From Trinickia violacea (GTDB lineage Bacteria > Pseudomonadota > Gammaproteobacteria > Burkholderiales > Burkholderiaceae): a DNA stretch of 64,000 nt. The translations under genes were made by a program, and so were the position numbers. The notes below the pieces were generated by a model, which saw only the letters and a list, made by a program, of their open reading frames with translations, had not been told where the DNA came from and did not search any database. The first letter of the stretch is position 1, and each line of letters begins with the position of its first letter. Shown one piece after another: positions 33,815 to 42,152 of the stretch. The stretch spans positions 1,860,001-1,924,000 of the forward strand of contig NZ_CP040077.1 in the NCBI RefSeq assembly GCF_005280735.1, in the 5' to 3' direction.

Positions 33815-35578
33815 ATGAGTCTCGTCGAAGTGAAGGTGCCGGATATCGGCGACTTCAAGGATGTCGATGTCATCGAAGTCAATATCAAACCGGGCGACGT
33901 CATCGAGAAGGAACAGTCGCTCCTGACGCTCGAGTCGGACAAGGCATCCATGGAAGTGCCTAGCGATACCGCCGGCACCGTCAAGGAAGTCAAGATCAAA
34001 GTCGGCGACAAGGTCTCCCAAGGGACTGTCGTCGCCATCGTCGAAGCCGGTGAGGCAGCCGCCGCTCCGGCAAAGCCTGCTGCTCCGGCGGCTGCGCCCG
34101 CACCGGCCCCGGCAGCGCCGAAGGCCGCTGCGCCCGCGCCGCAAGCCGGCAGCTTCGGCGGCACCGCCGATATCGAGTGCGACATGCTCGTGCTCGGCGC
34201 AGGCCCCGGCGGCTACTCCGCTGCGTTCCGTGCGGCCGATCTCGGCATGAAGACGGTGCTCGTCGAGCGTTATTCGACGCTCGGTGGCGTTTGCTTGAAC
34301 GTCGGATGTATTCCGTCGAAGGCGCTGTTGCACACTGCGCTCATCATGGACGAGGTCAAGGAGCTTGCCGCCCACGGCATCTCGTTCGGTGAGCCGAAGG
34401 TCGATCTCGACAAGCTGCGCGACTTCAAGTCGGGCGTGGTCAAGAAACTGACCGGCGGACTTGCCGGCATGGCCAAGGCGCGCAAGGTCGAAGTCGTGAC
34501 GGGCGTCGGCTCGTTTGTCGATCCGCATCACATGGAAGTGGTGGGCGAGGGCGGCAAGAAGATCGTCAAGTTCAAGCAGGCGATCATCGCGGCCGGCTCG
34601 CAAGCGGTGAAACTGCCGTTCATTCCGGAAGATCCGCGTGTCGTCGATTCGACGGGAGCACTCGAGCTGCCCCAGATTCCGCAGCGCATGCTCGTGATCG
34701 GCGGCGGCATCATCGGGCTCGAAATGGCGACGGTCTATGCGACGCTCGGCGCGCAAATCGACGTCGTCGAAATGCTCGACGGCCTGATGCTGGGCGCAGA
34801 CCGCGATCTCGTGAAGGTGTGGGAGAAGTACAGCGGCAAGCACTTCGCCAACATCATGCTCAAGACGAAGACCACCGCGGCGGAAGCGAAGCCGGACGGC
34901 ATCTACGTGTCGTTCGAAGGCGAGAAGGCGCCGCCCGAACCGCAGCGCTACGACCTCGTGCTCGTGGCGGTGGGCCGCAGCCCGAACGGCAAGAACATCG
35001 GTGCCGACAAGGCAGGCGTTGCCGTGACCGACCGTGGCTTCATCGACGTCGACAAGCAGATGCGCACGAACGTGCCGCATATTTTCGCGATCGGCGACAT
35101 CGTCGGTCAGCCGATGCTCGCGCATAAGGCCGTGCACGAAGGGCACGTCGCCGCGGAAGCGGCGCACGGCGAGAAGGCGTACTTCGACGCCCTGCAGATT
35201 CCGTCGGTGGCTTACACCGATCCGGAGGTCGCGTGGGCGGGCAAGACCGAGGACCAGTGCAAGGCAGAAGGCATCAAGTACGGCAAGGCGGTGTTCCCGT
35301 GGGCCGCATCGGGCCGCGCGATCGCGAATGGCCGCGACGAGGGCTTCACGAAGCTGATCTTCGATGAAGAGACGCATCGCGTGATCGGTGGCGGCATCGT
35401 CGGCCTCAATGCGGGCGACCTGATCAGCGAAGTGTGTCTCGCGATCGAAATGGGTGCGGACGCAACCGATATCGGCAAGACGATCCATCCGCACCCGACG
35501 CTTGGAGAGTCGATCGGCATGGCCGCGGAGTTGTACGAAGGCGTCTGCACGGACTTGCCGCCGCAGAAAAAGAAGTAA
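33815..35578 (+). CDS. lpdA: Dihydrolipoyl dehydrogenase with N-terminal lipoyl domain (E3)
   Basis: FAD enzyme that reoxidises dihydrolipoamide with NAD+. 587 residues: an extra lipoyl domain at 1-80 (ESDKASMEVPSD, Lys43), an Ala/Pro linker, then the disulfide reductase core. It has GAGPGGYSAAFRAADLG near 130, the redox pair GGVCLNVGCIPSK (Cys160, Cys165), the NAD site GGGIIGLEMA near 302 and the HPHPTLGES dimer motif near the C-terminus. Lipoyl-E3 fusions are known in betaproteobacteria. It is the last gene of the pdh operon, 268 bases after aceF, and is followed by a strong terminator. Confidence 0.97.
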   Translation: MSLVEVKVPDIGDFKDVDVIEVNIKPGDVIEKEQSLLTLESDKASMEVPSDTAGTVKEVKIKVGDKVSQGTVVAIVEAGEAAAAPAKPAAPAAAPAPAPAAPKAAAPAPQAGSFGGTADIECDMLVLGAGPGGYSAAFRAADLGMKTVLVERYSTLGGVCLNVGCIPSKALLHTALIMDEVKELAAHGISFGEPKVDLDKLRDFKSGVVKKLTGGLAGMAKARKVEVVTGVGSFVDPHHMEVVGEGGKKIVKFKQAIIAAGSQAVKLPFIPEDPRVVDSTGALELPQIPQRMLVIGGGIIGLEMATVYATLGAQIDVVEMLDGLMLGADRDLVKVWEKYSGKHFANIMLKTKTTAAEAKPDGIYVSFEGEKAPPEPQRYDLVLVAVGRSPNGKNIGADKAGVAVTDRGFIDVDKQMRTNVPHIFAIGDIVGQPMLAHKAVHEGHVAAEAAHGEKAYFDALQIPSVAYTDPEVAWAGKTEDQCKAEGIKYGKAVFPWAASGRAIANGRDEGFTKLIFDEETHRVIGGGIVGLNAGDLISEVCLAIEMGADATDIGKTIHPHPTLGESIGMAAELYEGVCTDLPPQKKK

Positions 35579-35600
35579 GCTCGGCCTATCAGGCAAAGCG

Positions 35601-35646
35601 AAACGGAAACGGCGCGCCCAGCAATGGGCGCGCCGTTTCCGTTTTC
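35601..35646 (+). terminator. Terminator of the pdh operon
   Basis: Perfect 20-base arms (35601-35620 and 35625-35644) with a GCAA tetraloop, starting 22 bases after the lpdA stop; the right arm itself ends in T-rich sequence. Confidence 0.9.
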
Positions 35647-35700
35647 AGCGTTTCGTTCCCGACACGCTCCGAGTTGCGGCATTCGCGAAGCGAGCGGGCA

Positions 35701-35726
35701 AAAAAGAACCGGCCCATGGGCCGGTG
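35701..35726 (-). terminator. Terminator of the phasin gene
   Basis: Palindrome ACCGGCCCATGGGCCGGT at 35709-35726 followed on the minus strand by a run of T (35706-35701). A second GC hairpin (35822-35847) lies just behind the phasin stop. Confidence 0.85.
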
Positions 35727-35856
35727 TAACGATACGCTGCTTGCCGTATCGGGGCTCTGGGCAACCTATCCGCTTGGGAGATCCAGATAGGCTGCGCTAT
35801 TGCTTACGATACTGAGCGTTGGCGCCCGCGATGAAAGCCGCGGGCGCGGACTAGCT

Positions 35857-36432
35857 TTAGGCAGCCGGCTTCTTCGCTGCGCGCGAAGCTTGCGAAGCGG
35901 CTTGCTGAGCAGCCTTCGTGGCGGCCGTAGCGGCGGCGTTGAAGTTGCTTTCCGCGATTTCGACTGCTTGCTTCGTTGCCTTGTGAACCGTTTCGTACGT
36001 CGTGTTGGCGGCGGTGATAGCCGACTTCATCACGGCGACAGCGGTTTCCGAGCCGGCCGGCGCGTTCTTCGCGACGTTCTCGACGAGCGCTTGGACCTTG
36101 CGGTTTTGCTCTTCGTATTGGGCTTCCGCGACCTTCGCGAATTCGGCTTGCGTAGCCGACGCGATTTCATACAGGTGACGGCCGTACGACAGAACCTTTT
36201 CGGCCACCGGCTGCGTCAGGCTGGCTTGAAGCGCGAGGAGTTCTTGCGCGTCTTTGACCGACAGCGCGCGTTGTGCGTTTTCCTGGCCTTCCGCGAGCGT
36301 CGACTTCACGACTTGCAGGTTCAGCTCAACCAGCTTTTCAACGCCTTCGAACGCCTTGTTCGTCAGACCGAAGAGAGCTTCGAGGTTGGCCTTCTGTGCT
36401 GCGGCAAATTGCTCAGGGGTCAGCAGAGTCAT
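35857..36432 (-). CDS. phaP: Phasin, polyhydroxyalkanoate granule protein
   Basis: 191 residues from the ATG at 36432 (MTLLTPEQFAAAQKANLEAL), preceded by AGGAG at 7 bases. Alpha-helical and Ala/Lys-rich with no cysteine, ending in an AAKKPAA tail. FGLTNKAFEGVEKLVELNLQ near 26-45 is the phasin-family signature. Phasins coat storage granules and control their size. The upstream promoter is flanked by two palindromes that could bind the granule-sensing repressor PhaR. The longer frame upstream of 36432 crosses the promoter and is not coding. Confidence 0.95.
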   Translation of the reverse strand: MTLLTPEQFAAAQKANLEALFGLTNKAFEGVEKLVELNLQVVKSTLAEGQENAQRALSVKDAQELLALQASLTQPVAEKVLSYGRHLYEIASATQAEFAKVAEAQYEEQNRKVQALVENVAKNAPAGSETAVAVMKSAITAANTTYETVHKATKQAVEIAESNFNAAATAATKAAQQAASQASRAAKKPAA

Positions 36433-36517
36433 GTTTACGCTCCTGGATTTGATCTGTCTGGCGCAGATCGTTGGGTTGACAGCAAAACGAGATGAAAACA
36501 GCTTCAAGCGCGATGCA

Positions 36518-36591
36518 TTGTGCGTCGCAACAATGGGTTCCATTTTAGGATGACGTGCACAAATGTCAAGCATATTTTGTGCGACGCACAA
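36518..36591 (-). promoter_or_regulatory. phaP promoter with two flanking palindromic operators
   Basis: Minus-strand -35 TTGACA (36569-36564), 16-base spacer, -10 TAAAAT (36547-36542). Operator 1 at 36577-36591 is the perfect palindrome TTGTGCGACGCACAA just upstream of the -35. Operator 2 at 36518-36533 (TTGTGCGTCGCAACAA, one base insertion) lies just after the predicted start. The repressor is probably PhaR; this is inferred from the gene controlled. Confidence 0.75.
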
Positions 36592-36890
36592 TATCGAGAA
36601 TTTATCTAGAAAACAATGCTTTAAGTCTATGCGGAATGGGTCGCTTCACGAGATTGACATCGTTTGTGCCCTGCGACGGAGCGGCGTTGGCGGAAGAGTA
36701 TCTGATTGTGGCGGGCGAATTTGGGGCGTAAACCGAAGATTGACATTGAACGTTAAGAAAACTGCCCGGTCGAATGCGCGCGCCTTGGGATTTGCAACAG
36801 ACGCTTAAGATTCGGCATGGGAGGCCGCCCGGCGGACTTCGCGAGCCGACAGTTCGTTGTACCATCGGCGCGATCCGTGTTTTCCCCTGC

Positions 36891-36917
36891 TCAAGTTAAC
36901 GTCGGCATTGCCGATAT
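36891..36917 (+). promoter_or_regulatory. Sigma-28 (FliA)-like promoter without an obvious gene
   Basis: TCAAGTTA at 36891-36898, exactly 11 bases, then GCCGATAT at 36910-36917, against the consensus TAAAGTTT, N11, GCCGATAA: 13 of 16 positions match. No flagellar or chemotaxis gene follows; the next gene on this strand is the endopeptidase at 37179. Confidence 0.6.
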
Positions 36918-37112
36918 GCGGATAAGTGTTATCGGTGAGGCACCGCCTGTAGGGATAGCGCACCTATGCAGGCTGGACTGGGCCGATGGCCGTGCCGGCG
37001 AGCGTTGTTGCACCCCGGCGATCAATATTTTTGATTGCTTACATAGCAGTTATTGGTTTTTTACAATCGGTGCTTATAAGTGGGTTTAAGTACACTCGAT
37101 AAGTGCTTAATA

Positions 37113-37141
37113 TTGCTTATTTTTCGTAGCTTTACTACACT
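37113..37141 (+). promoter_or_regulatory. Promoter of the endopeptidase gene
   Basis: -35 TTGCTT (37113-37118), 17-base spacer, -10 TACACT (37136-37141); start near 37148, about 30 bases before the chosen ATG. Confidence 0.6.
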
Positions 37142-37178
37142 GGCGGGAAAACTCTCGCCCGCTCTATTCAGAACACCA

Positions 37179-38360
37179 ATGAAGACCGAAATGTTTTCGT
37201 CGATCAAAGTGATGCAAGGCGTGGCGCTAAGCACCGCGATGTCGGTCGCCACCTCGATGATCATTGCCGCAGCGCTTGCCGCTCCGGTCAATGCCTTCGC
37301 CGCATCCGCCGATGCTTCGGCTCCCGCGACGGCCGCGCCGTCGAAACCCGCCAAGCTGCACAAGAAGAAAGTCGCTTCGGACGCGACGCGAAAATCGTCG
37401 AAAGCCGAGAAAGCTGCGTCCGCGCAGAGCGACCAGGCGCCGGTTCGCGTCGAATCGAAGAAGAAGCGGGTTTCCTACACAGTAGACGCGCATGGCCGCC
37501 ACACTGCAGTGCGCAAGGTCGCATTTGCGCCGCGTCAGCAATCGGTCGGGCAGGCGTTTGGCCTGCGCGACACGCCAGATGCGCTCGCCTTGCGCTCGAG
37601 CGTAGCCTACGTCGTCGACCAGAACACCGGCGAAACGCTGTTCGACAAGAACTCGCGCGCAGTCGTGCCGATCGCATCCGTCACGAAGCTGATGACGGCG
37701 ATGGTCGTGCTCGACTCGAAGCTGCCGATGACCGATCAGATCGAAGTCACCGATGAGGATCGCGACTACATCAAGAACACGGGCTCGCGCCTGTCGGTCG
37801 GCTCGGTGCTTTCGCGCGAAGACATGCTGCATATCGCGCTGATGGCGTCGGAAAACCGCGCGGCCGCGGCGCTGTCGCGCTACTACCCGGGTGGCCGCCC
37901 GGCGTTCCTCCAGGCGATGAACGATAAGGCGAAGCAGCTCGACATGACCGATACGCACTTCGAGAGCCCGTCCGGCTTGACGAGCGAGAACGTGTCGAGC
38001 GCGCGCGATCTCGTGAAGATGGTCAACGCGGCCTATCAATATCCGCTGATCCGCAAGTTCTCGACCGACGAGAGCTACGACGTCTTCACCGGGAAGCGCA
38101 CGATCCCCTATCGCAACACGAATGCGCTGGTGCGCAATCCGACTTGGGATATCGGCCTGCAGAAGACGGGCTTCATCAACGAAGCGGGTGAGTGCCTCGT
38201 GATGCAGGCGACGATCGAAGGCCGTCCGGTGATCATGGTGTTGCTGGATTCGTCGGGCAAGTACTCGCGATTCGCCGACGCGACGCGCGTGCGCAATTGG
38301 CTCGATGCAGGCGGTGCTCAGCGCATTACCAGCGCCGATGCGAGCGGCAGCGGCACGTGA
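37179..38360 (+). CDS. pbpG: D-alanyl-D-alanine endopeptidase (penicillin-binding protein 7-like, S11 family)
   Basis: Periplasmic peptidoglycan hydrolase. 393 residues from the ATG at 37179; a signal peptide with core TAMSVATSMIIAAALAAP ends near residue 40 (AFAA). A Lys/Ala-rich linker follows to about 110. Serine-enzyme motifs: SVTK (nucleophile Ser167), SEN (Ser224) and KTG (329-331). The in-frame ATG at 37080 is upstream of the promoter, so it is not the start; 37191 is another possible start. A bidirectional terminator follows. Confidence 0.9.
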   Translation: MKTEMFSSIKVMQGVALSTAMSVATSMIIAAALAAPVNAFAASADASAPATAAPSKPAKLHKKKVASDATRKSSKAEKAASAQSDQAPVRVESKKKRVSYTVDAHGRHTAVRKVAFAPRQQSVGQAFGLRDTPDALALRSSVAYVVDQNTGETLFDKNSRAVVPIASVTKLMTAMVVLDSKLPMTDQIEVTDEDRDYIKNTGSRLSVGSVLSREDMLHIALMASENRAAAALSRYYPGGRPAFLQAMNDKAKQLDMTDTHFESPSGLTSENVSSARDLVKMVNAAYQYPLIRKFSTDESYDVFTGKRTIPYRNTNALVRNPTWDIGLQKTGFINEAGECLVMQATIEGRPVIMVLLDSSGKYSRFADATRVRNWLDAGGAQRITSADASGSGT

Positions 38361-38385
38361 TTCGAGTGCGCTCCTGACTGAAAAA

Positions 38386-38418
38386 AACAAAGCCCCGCAA
38401 TCGCGGGGCTTTGTTTTT
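38386..38418. terminator. Bidirectional terminator between pbpG and iclR-type gene
   Basis: Perfect 13-base arms AACAAAGCCCCGC (38386-38398) and its complement (38403-38415), loop AATC, with A-run before and T-run after, so it works for both converging genes. Confidence 0.93.
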
Positions 38419-38436
38419 GCGGGCTAGTAGTGCCCG

Positions 38437-39240
38437 TCAGGCGCGCTTGTGAGCGTCCGGCTGCGCCGCTTCAGGCCGATAGCCAAGCGATTCAGAAATC
38501 ACGAGTGCGGTTTGGCTCAACTGACCGAGCCACGCGTCCTGCAGCCGGTCGGCCGGCGCCGAGAGCGACAAGCCCGCGACCAGCTTGCCCGTATCGTCGT
38601 AAATCCCTGCGGCGATGCAGCGCACGCCTAATTCAAGCTCTTCGTTGTCGCGTGCGCAGGCATGCTGCCGAACGTGCAGCAGTTCACGCTCGAGCTTCGA
38701 GAGATCCGTAATGCTGTTTTGCGTATGTCCCGAAAGACCGGTGCGCGTCGCGTAGGCACGGACTCGCGAGGATTCGTCGGCCGCGAGAAACAGCTTGCCG
38801 ACGGAAGTCAAATGCAGCGGCGCGCGTCCGCCGATTGCACGCACCACCTGCATGCCCGAGCGCTCCGAATAGGCGCGCTCGATGTAGACGATTTCGTCGC
38901 CTTGCCGCACCGACAGGTTGACGGTTTGCCCCGTCAGCCGGTGCAGCTCGCGCATCGGCTGCAGCGCCGCGTCACGCACGGAAAGGCGCGCTTTGACGAG
39001 ATTGCCGAGTTCCAACAGGCGCATGCCGAGCCGGTAGGTGCCGGGGTCGGAGCGGTCCACCAGCCGGCAGGTCACCATGTCGTTCAGAATGCGGTGAGCC
39101 GTCGACGGATGCAGCTCGGTGCGCTGCGCCAGTTCCTTGAGGCTGACCGGGTCGGTATGGGAGGCGAGGGCGTCCAGCAGGCGCATCATGCGCTCGATGA
39201 CCTGAATCGACGTTTTGGAATCCGGATTCGTTTCGCTCAT
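38437..39240 (-). CDS. IclR-family transcriptional regulator
   Basis: 267 residues. N-terminal winged helix at 8-75 (SIQVIERMMRLLDALASHTD, LKELAQRTELHPSTAHRILN) and C-terminal ligand-binding domain (GRAPLHLTSVGKLFLA near 142, LELGVRCIAAGIYDDTGKLV near 215, AGLSLSAPADR). It is divergent from lutA with a 180-base gap, so lutAB is the likely target. The inducer could be lactate or a related acid, but that is a guess. A 12-base palindrome lies in its own leader and suggests autoregulation. Confidence 0.92.
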   Translation of the reverse strand: MSETNPDSKTSIQVIERMMRLLDALASHTDPVSLKELAQRTELHPSTAHRILNDMVTCRLVDRSDPGTYRLGMRLLELGNLVKARLSVRDAALQPMRELHRLTGQTVNLSVRQGDEIVYIERAYSERSGMQVVRAIGGRAPLHLTSVGKLFLAADESSRVRAYATRTGLSGHTQNSITDLSKLERELLHVRQHACARDNEELELGVRCIAAGIYDDTGKLVAGLSLSAPADRLQDAWLGQLSQTALVISESLGYRPEAAQPDAHKRA

Positions 39241-39253
39241 CGTGAAAAATCGT

Positions 39254-39393
39254 TTGACGCGTCAACAGCGGGAAAATCGATTGTATCTCGTATCGTGAAA
39301 AAAGCGAACGGCGTTTGAATGAAATCTCGGGTCGTCGATTCGGGCTTTCCGCGGTGCTTTGGCGTTGGAGATGCGAAGCAAACAGCGGATAAT
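39254..39393. promoter_or_regulatory. Divergent promoters and palindrome between the IclR gene and lutA
   Basis: For lutA: -35 TTGGAG (39365-39370), 17-base spacer, -10 GATAAT (39388-39393). For the regulator: -10 TACAAT on the minus strand (39285-39280) with weak -35 TTCGCT at 17 bases. The palindrome TTGACGCGTCAA (39254-39265) lies just inside the regulator's transcript. ATCGTGAAAAA occurs twice (39239-39249 and 39292-39302). Confidence 0.6.
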
Positions 39394-39420
39394 CGCAGAT
39401 GTTTTCTCGAAGGAGGGGCT

Positions 39421-40143
39421 ATGCGAGTCGGATTGTTCGTCACCTGCCTGATTGACCTGATGCGCCCGGAAATCGGGTTTTCCGTCATCAAGCTGATCGA
39501 GCGCGCGGGTTTCGAAGTCGTCGTTCCGCCTGCGCAGACCTGCTGCGGGCAACCTGCCTATAACTCCGGCGACCGGCGCCTCGCGCGCGATCTCGCCGAA
39601 AAGATGCTGCGCGAGTTCGAGCAATTCGATTACGTCGTGGTGCCGTCAGGCTCGTGCGGCGGCATGGTTGGCGTGCATTACGGTGACTTGTTCCGCGACG
39701 ATCCCGAACTGATGAGCCGCTACGGGCGGCTGCGTCCGAAAGTCTTTGAGCTGACCGATTTCCTCGTCAACGTCGCGAAGATCGAGCTGGGCCCGCTCGG
39801 GTTCGAGGGAACGGTCACGTATCACGATTCGTGCTCGGGCTTGAGAGAGCTTGGTGTGAAGGCTCAGCCGCGCGCGCTGCTTGCCCAAGCTGGCGTGGCG
39901 GTCGCCGAAATGAAGGGCTGCGAGCACTGCTGCGGCTTCGGCGGAACGTTCGCCGTGAAGTACGGCAACATCTCGACAGCGATCGTCGACGAGAAATGCG
40001 CGAATATCCAAGCAAGCGGCGCCGGCGCAGTCGTGCTCGGCGACCTCGGCTGCATGCTCAATATAGAAGGGCGCCTGAGGCGCAACGGCGATACCACGAC
40101 GCGCGTGCTGCACATCGCGCAGGTCCTCGCGGGCGACGCATAG
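39421..40143 (+). CDS. lutA: Lactate-utilization-type Fe-S oxidoreductase subunit LutA/LldE
   Basis: 240 residues from the ATG at 39421, with a strong AAGGAGGGG site. Two cysteine-rich CCG motifs of the family are present: TCCGQPAYNSGDR near 41 with an upstream CLIDLMRPE, and HCCGFGGTFAVKYG near 180 with upstream HDSCSGLREL. These bind iron-sulfur clusters or act as a redox module. LutABC together oxidise L-lactate; here lutB follows by 55 bases and no lutC is seen. Lactate is the family's usual substrate but is not proven here; related glycolate-type subunits share the motifs. Confidence 0.88.
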   Translation: MRVGLFVTCLIDLMRPEIGFSVIKLIERAGFEVVVPPAQTCCGQPAYNSGDRRLARDLAEKMLREFEQFDYVVVPSGSCGGMVGVHYGDLFRDDPELMSRYGRLRPKVFELTDFLVNVAKIELGPLGFEGTVTYHDSCSGLRELGVKAQPRALLAQAGVAVAEMKGCEHCCGFGGTFAVKYGNISTAIVDEKCANIQASGAGAVVLGDLGCMLNIEGRLRRNGDTTTRVLHIAQVLAGDA

Positions 40144-40198
40144 ATCCGCTCGCCGCCGCCGCGCTTCCCGCTTCCCACCTTCTTTCCAAGGCCGCCTC

Positions 40199-41611
40199 AT
40201 GCAAGTCCAATCGATGCAATTCAAGGCGCGCGCGGGCCAGAAGCTCGCCGACCAGCGTCTCCAGCAGAACCTGACCAAGCTGTCGACGAAGTTCGTCTCG
40301 GCGCGCGCGAGCGCGATGACCGCGATCGATTTCCCCGCGACGCGCGCGGCGCTGAAGGCGCGCCGCGACCGCGCGCTGGAAAATCTCGACGTCTGGCTGG
40401 AAACGTTCGAGCGCGAAGCGACGCGGCGCGGCGTCACGGTGCTGTTCGCGGAAACGACGCAGGAGGCGGCGCGGCTCGTCGCCGACATCGCGAAGCAGCA
40501 CGACGTCAAGAAGGTGATCAAGACGAAGTCGATGGTGTCCGAGGAGATGCGCCTGAACGCGGTGCTCGGCGAAATGGGCGTGCAGTCGATCGAGACCGAC
40601 CTTGGCGAATACATCCTGCAGATCAACGATAACGAGCCGCCGAGCCACATCATTGCGCCCGTCGTCCACAAGGACAAGGAAGAGATTGCGGACCTGTTCG
40701 CAAAAACGCACGGGCGCGCGCGCCTCACGGAAATCACGCAGATGACGCGCGAGGCGCGCGAAGTGCTGCGTCCGCATTTCATGTCGGCGGACATGGGCGT
40801 GACCGGCGGCAATTTCGTGATCGCCGAGACCGGCTCGGTTGCGGTCGTGACGAACGAAGGCAACGAAGGGATGTGCACGGTGATGCCGCGCGTGCATGTC
40901 GCCGTGACGGGCATCGAAAAAGTGCTGCCGACGCTCGAAGACCTCGCCACCGCGATGCGTCTGCTGCCGCGCTCGGCGACAGGACAGACCACGTCGAATT
41001 ACTTCTCCTTGCTGACGGGCCCGCGCGCGGCGGGCGATCAGGATGGCCCCGAGCATATGTACGTCGTGCTGGTCGACGGCGGCCGCACGGGGCTGATCGG
41101 CGGGGAGTTTCAGGAGATGCTGCGCTGCATCCGCTGCGGCGCGTGCATGAATCATTGTCCCGTGTATCAGAAGGTCGGCGGCCATGCCTATGGATGGGTG
41201 TATCCCGGGCCGATGGGCTCGGTGCTGACGCCGAGCTACGTCGGTCTCGACAAGGCGCTGGACCTGCCGCAAGCCGCGACGCTGTGCGGCGAGTGCAATA
41301 GCGTCTGTCCGGTGGGGATCCCGCTTTCTGACTTGTTGCGCAAGCTGCGCGAAAAGCAAATGGAGCGGCATTTGCGACCGTGGCGCGAGCGGGCCGGGCT
41401 CGCGGTCTGGGGCTTTCTCGCGCTGCGGCCGGGCCTGTACAACCTCGTGACGAAGCTTGCGGTGCGGGTGCTCGAACGCGCCGGCGGGCAGCGGCGTGCG
41501 ATATCGCGCCTGCCGCTCGCCCAGGGCTGGACGGCGACGCGCGATATGCCGGCGCCGGTCGGACGGACGTTCCGCGAGCTGTACGCGGCGCAACGCAGCC
41601 ACATCGGCTGA
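40199..41611 (+). CDS. lutB: Lactate-utilization-type Fe-S protein LutB/LldF
   Basis: 470 residues. An LUD-type domain spans about 60-290 (MSADMGVTGGNFVIAETGSV), then two ferredoxin-like 4Fe-4S motifs: CIRCGACMNHCPVYQ near 306-320 and CGECNSVCPVGIPL near 363-376. A hydrophilic tail follows. It is the electron-transferring partner of LutA in the cytoplasm. The ATG at 40199 has only a weak ribosome site (AAGG); 40214 is an alternative. In some bacteria the third subunit LutC follows directly; here the next 200 bases hold no such gene. Confidence 0.9.
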   Translation: MQVQSMQFKARAGQKLADQRLQQNLTKLSTKFVSARASAMTAIDFPATRAALKARRDRALENLDVWLETFEREATRRGVTVLFAETTQEAARLVADIAKQHDVKKVIKTKSMVSEEMRLNAVLGEMGVQSIETDLGEYILQINDNEPPSHIIAPVVHKDKEEIADLFAKTHGRARLTEITQMTREAREVLRPHFMSADMGVTGGNFVIAETGSVAVVTNEGNEGMCTVMPRVHVAVTGIEKVLPTLEDLATAMRLLPRSATGQTTSNYFSLLTGPRAAGDQDGPEHMYVVLVDGGRTGLIGGEFQEMLRCIRCGACMNHCPVYQKVGGHAYGWVYPGPMGSVLTPSYVGLDKALDLPQAATLCGECNSVCPVGIPLSDLLRKLREKQMERHLRPWRERAGLAVWGFLALRPGLYNLVTKLAVRVLERAGGQRRAISRLPLAQGWTATRDMPAPVGRTFRELYAAQRSHIG

Positions 41612-41829
41612 TCCTGCGTCGGCTGCCGCAGGCTTCGACCCCGCCCGCCGCGCATCTCGTCAACGCTAGGTTTCGCCGCCGCTGGGTTCCGCGCCTATAC
41701 CGCGATTGTTTGTCCCAGCGCAACACTCTATTCGCTATCCAGTGCTTTTTCTCGATAGGTGCTGTCTATAGAATTTGGACTCGGCGCCATGGGTTGGTAC
41801 CTCGCGCCATTCCCGAGAGAGAGCACATC

Positions 41830-42060
41830 ATGAAAAAGAAAATATCGATTTACTGGCCGCTGGCGGTCATCGTGCCGCTCGCCGCAGTCGCTTATCTGCA
41901 CGCATACGGCGATGCCGCCCAGCACGCGCCGCTCGCGGCTCACGAGGTGACGGCCGAGCTGGCCCGCACGGTTTCCTACGGCTACATCACGGACGGCACG
42001 GCAAAAGAGTTGCCCGCGGTGCACCGCAACGTGTCATTCGGGGCATCGGAAGCGTCGTGA
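41830..42060 (+). CDS. Small exported or membrane-anchored protein of unknown function
   Basis: 76 residues with a basic start and one hydrophobic stretch (MKKKISIYWPLAVIVPLAAV), likely an uncleaved anchor or a signal peptide ending near AYLHA. The mature part has no cysteine and no motif that I recognise. A GAGAGAG purine run lies about 9 bases upstream of the ATG. The frame continues far upstream but without promoter or start signals. It may be lineage-specific; confidence rests on the clear signal-like start. Confidence 0.5.
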   Translation: MKKKISIYWPLAVIVPLAAVAYLHAYGDAAQHAPLAAHEVTAELARTVSYGYITDGTAKELPAVHRNVSFGASEAS

Positions 42061-42152
42061 TCGACGTTTCGGTGCCGCGCGCGGAATGGCGCGCCTTTGT
42101 ATAATCGCCCGTCTGCCTGAACTTGCCGTTGTTCCAACCTGAATCGCCATCG

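Larger units (their letters stand above)
36592..37178. other. 587-base gene-poor region before the endopeptidase gene
   Basis: AT-richer than its surroundings. It holds the sigma-28-like element at 36891-36917 and the endopeptidase promoter at 37113-37141. Several short frames exist on both strands but none shows a ribosome site together with protein-like composition. A small RNA or very short peptide from the sigma-28-like start is possible. Confidence 0.5.

Noticed and set aside
36563..37089. Short open frames on both strands before pbpG
   Set aside because: No ribosome sites and no protein-like pattern; they overlap the phaP operator and the sigma-28-like promoter.
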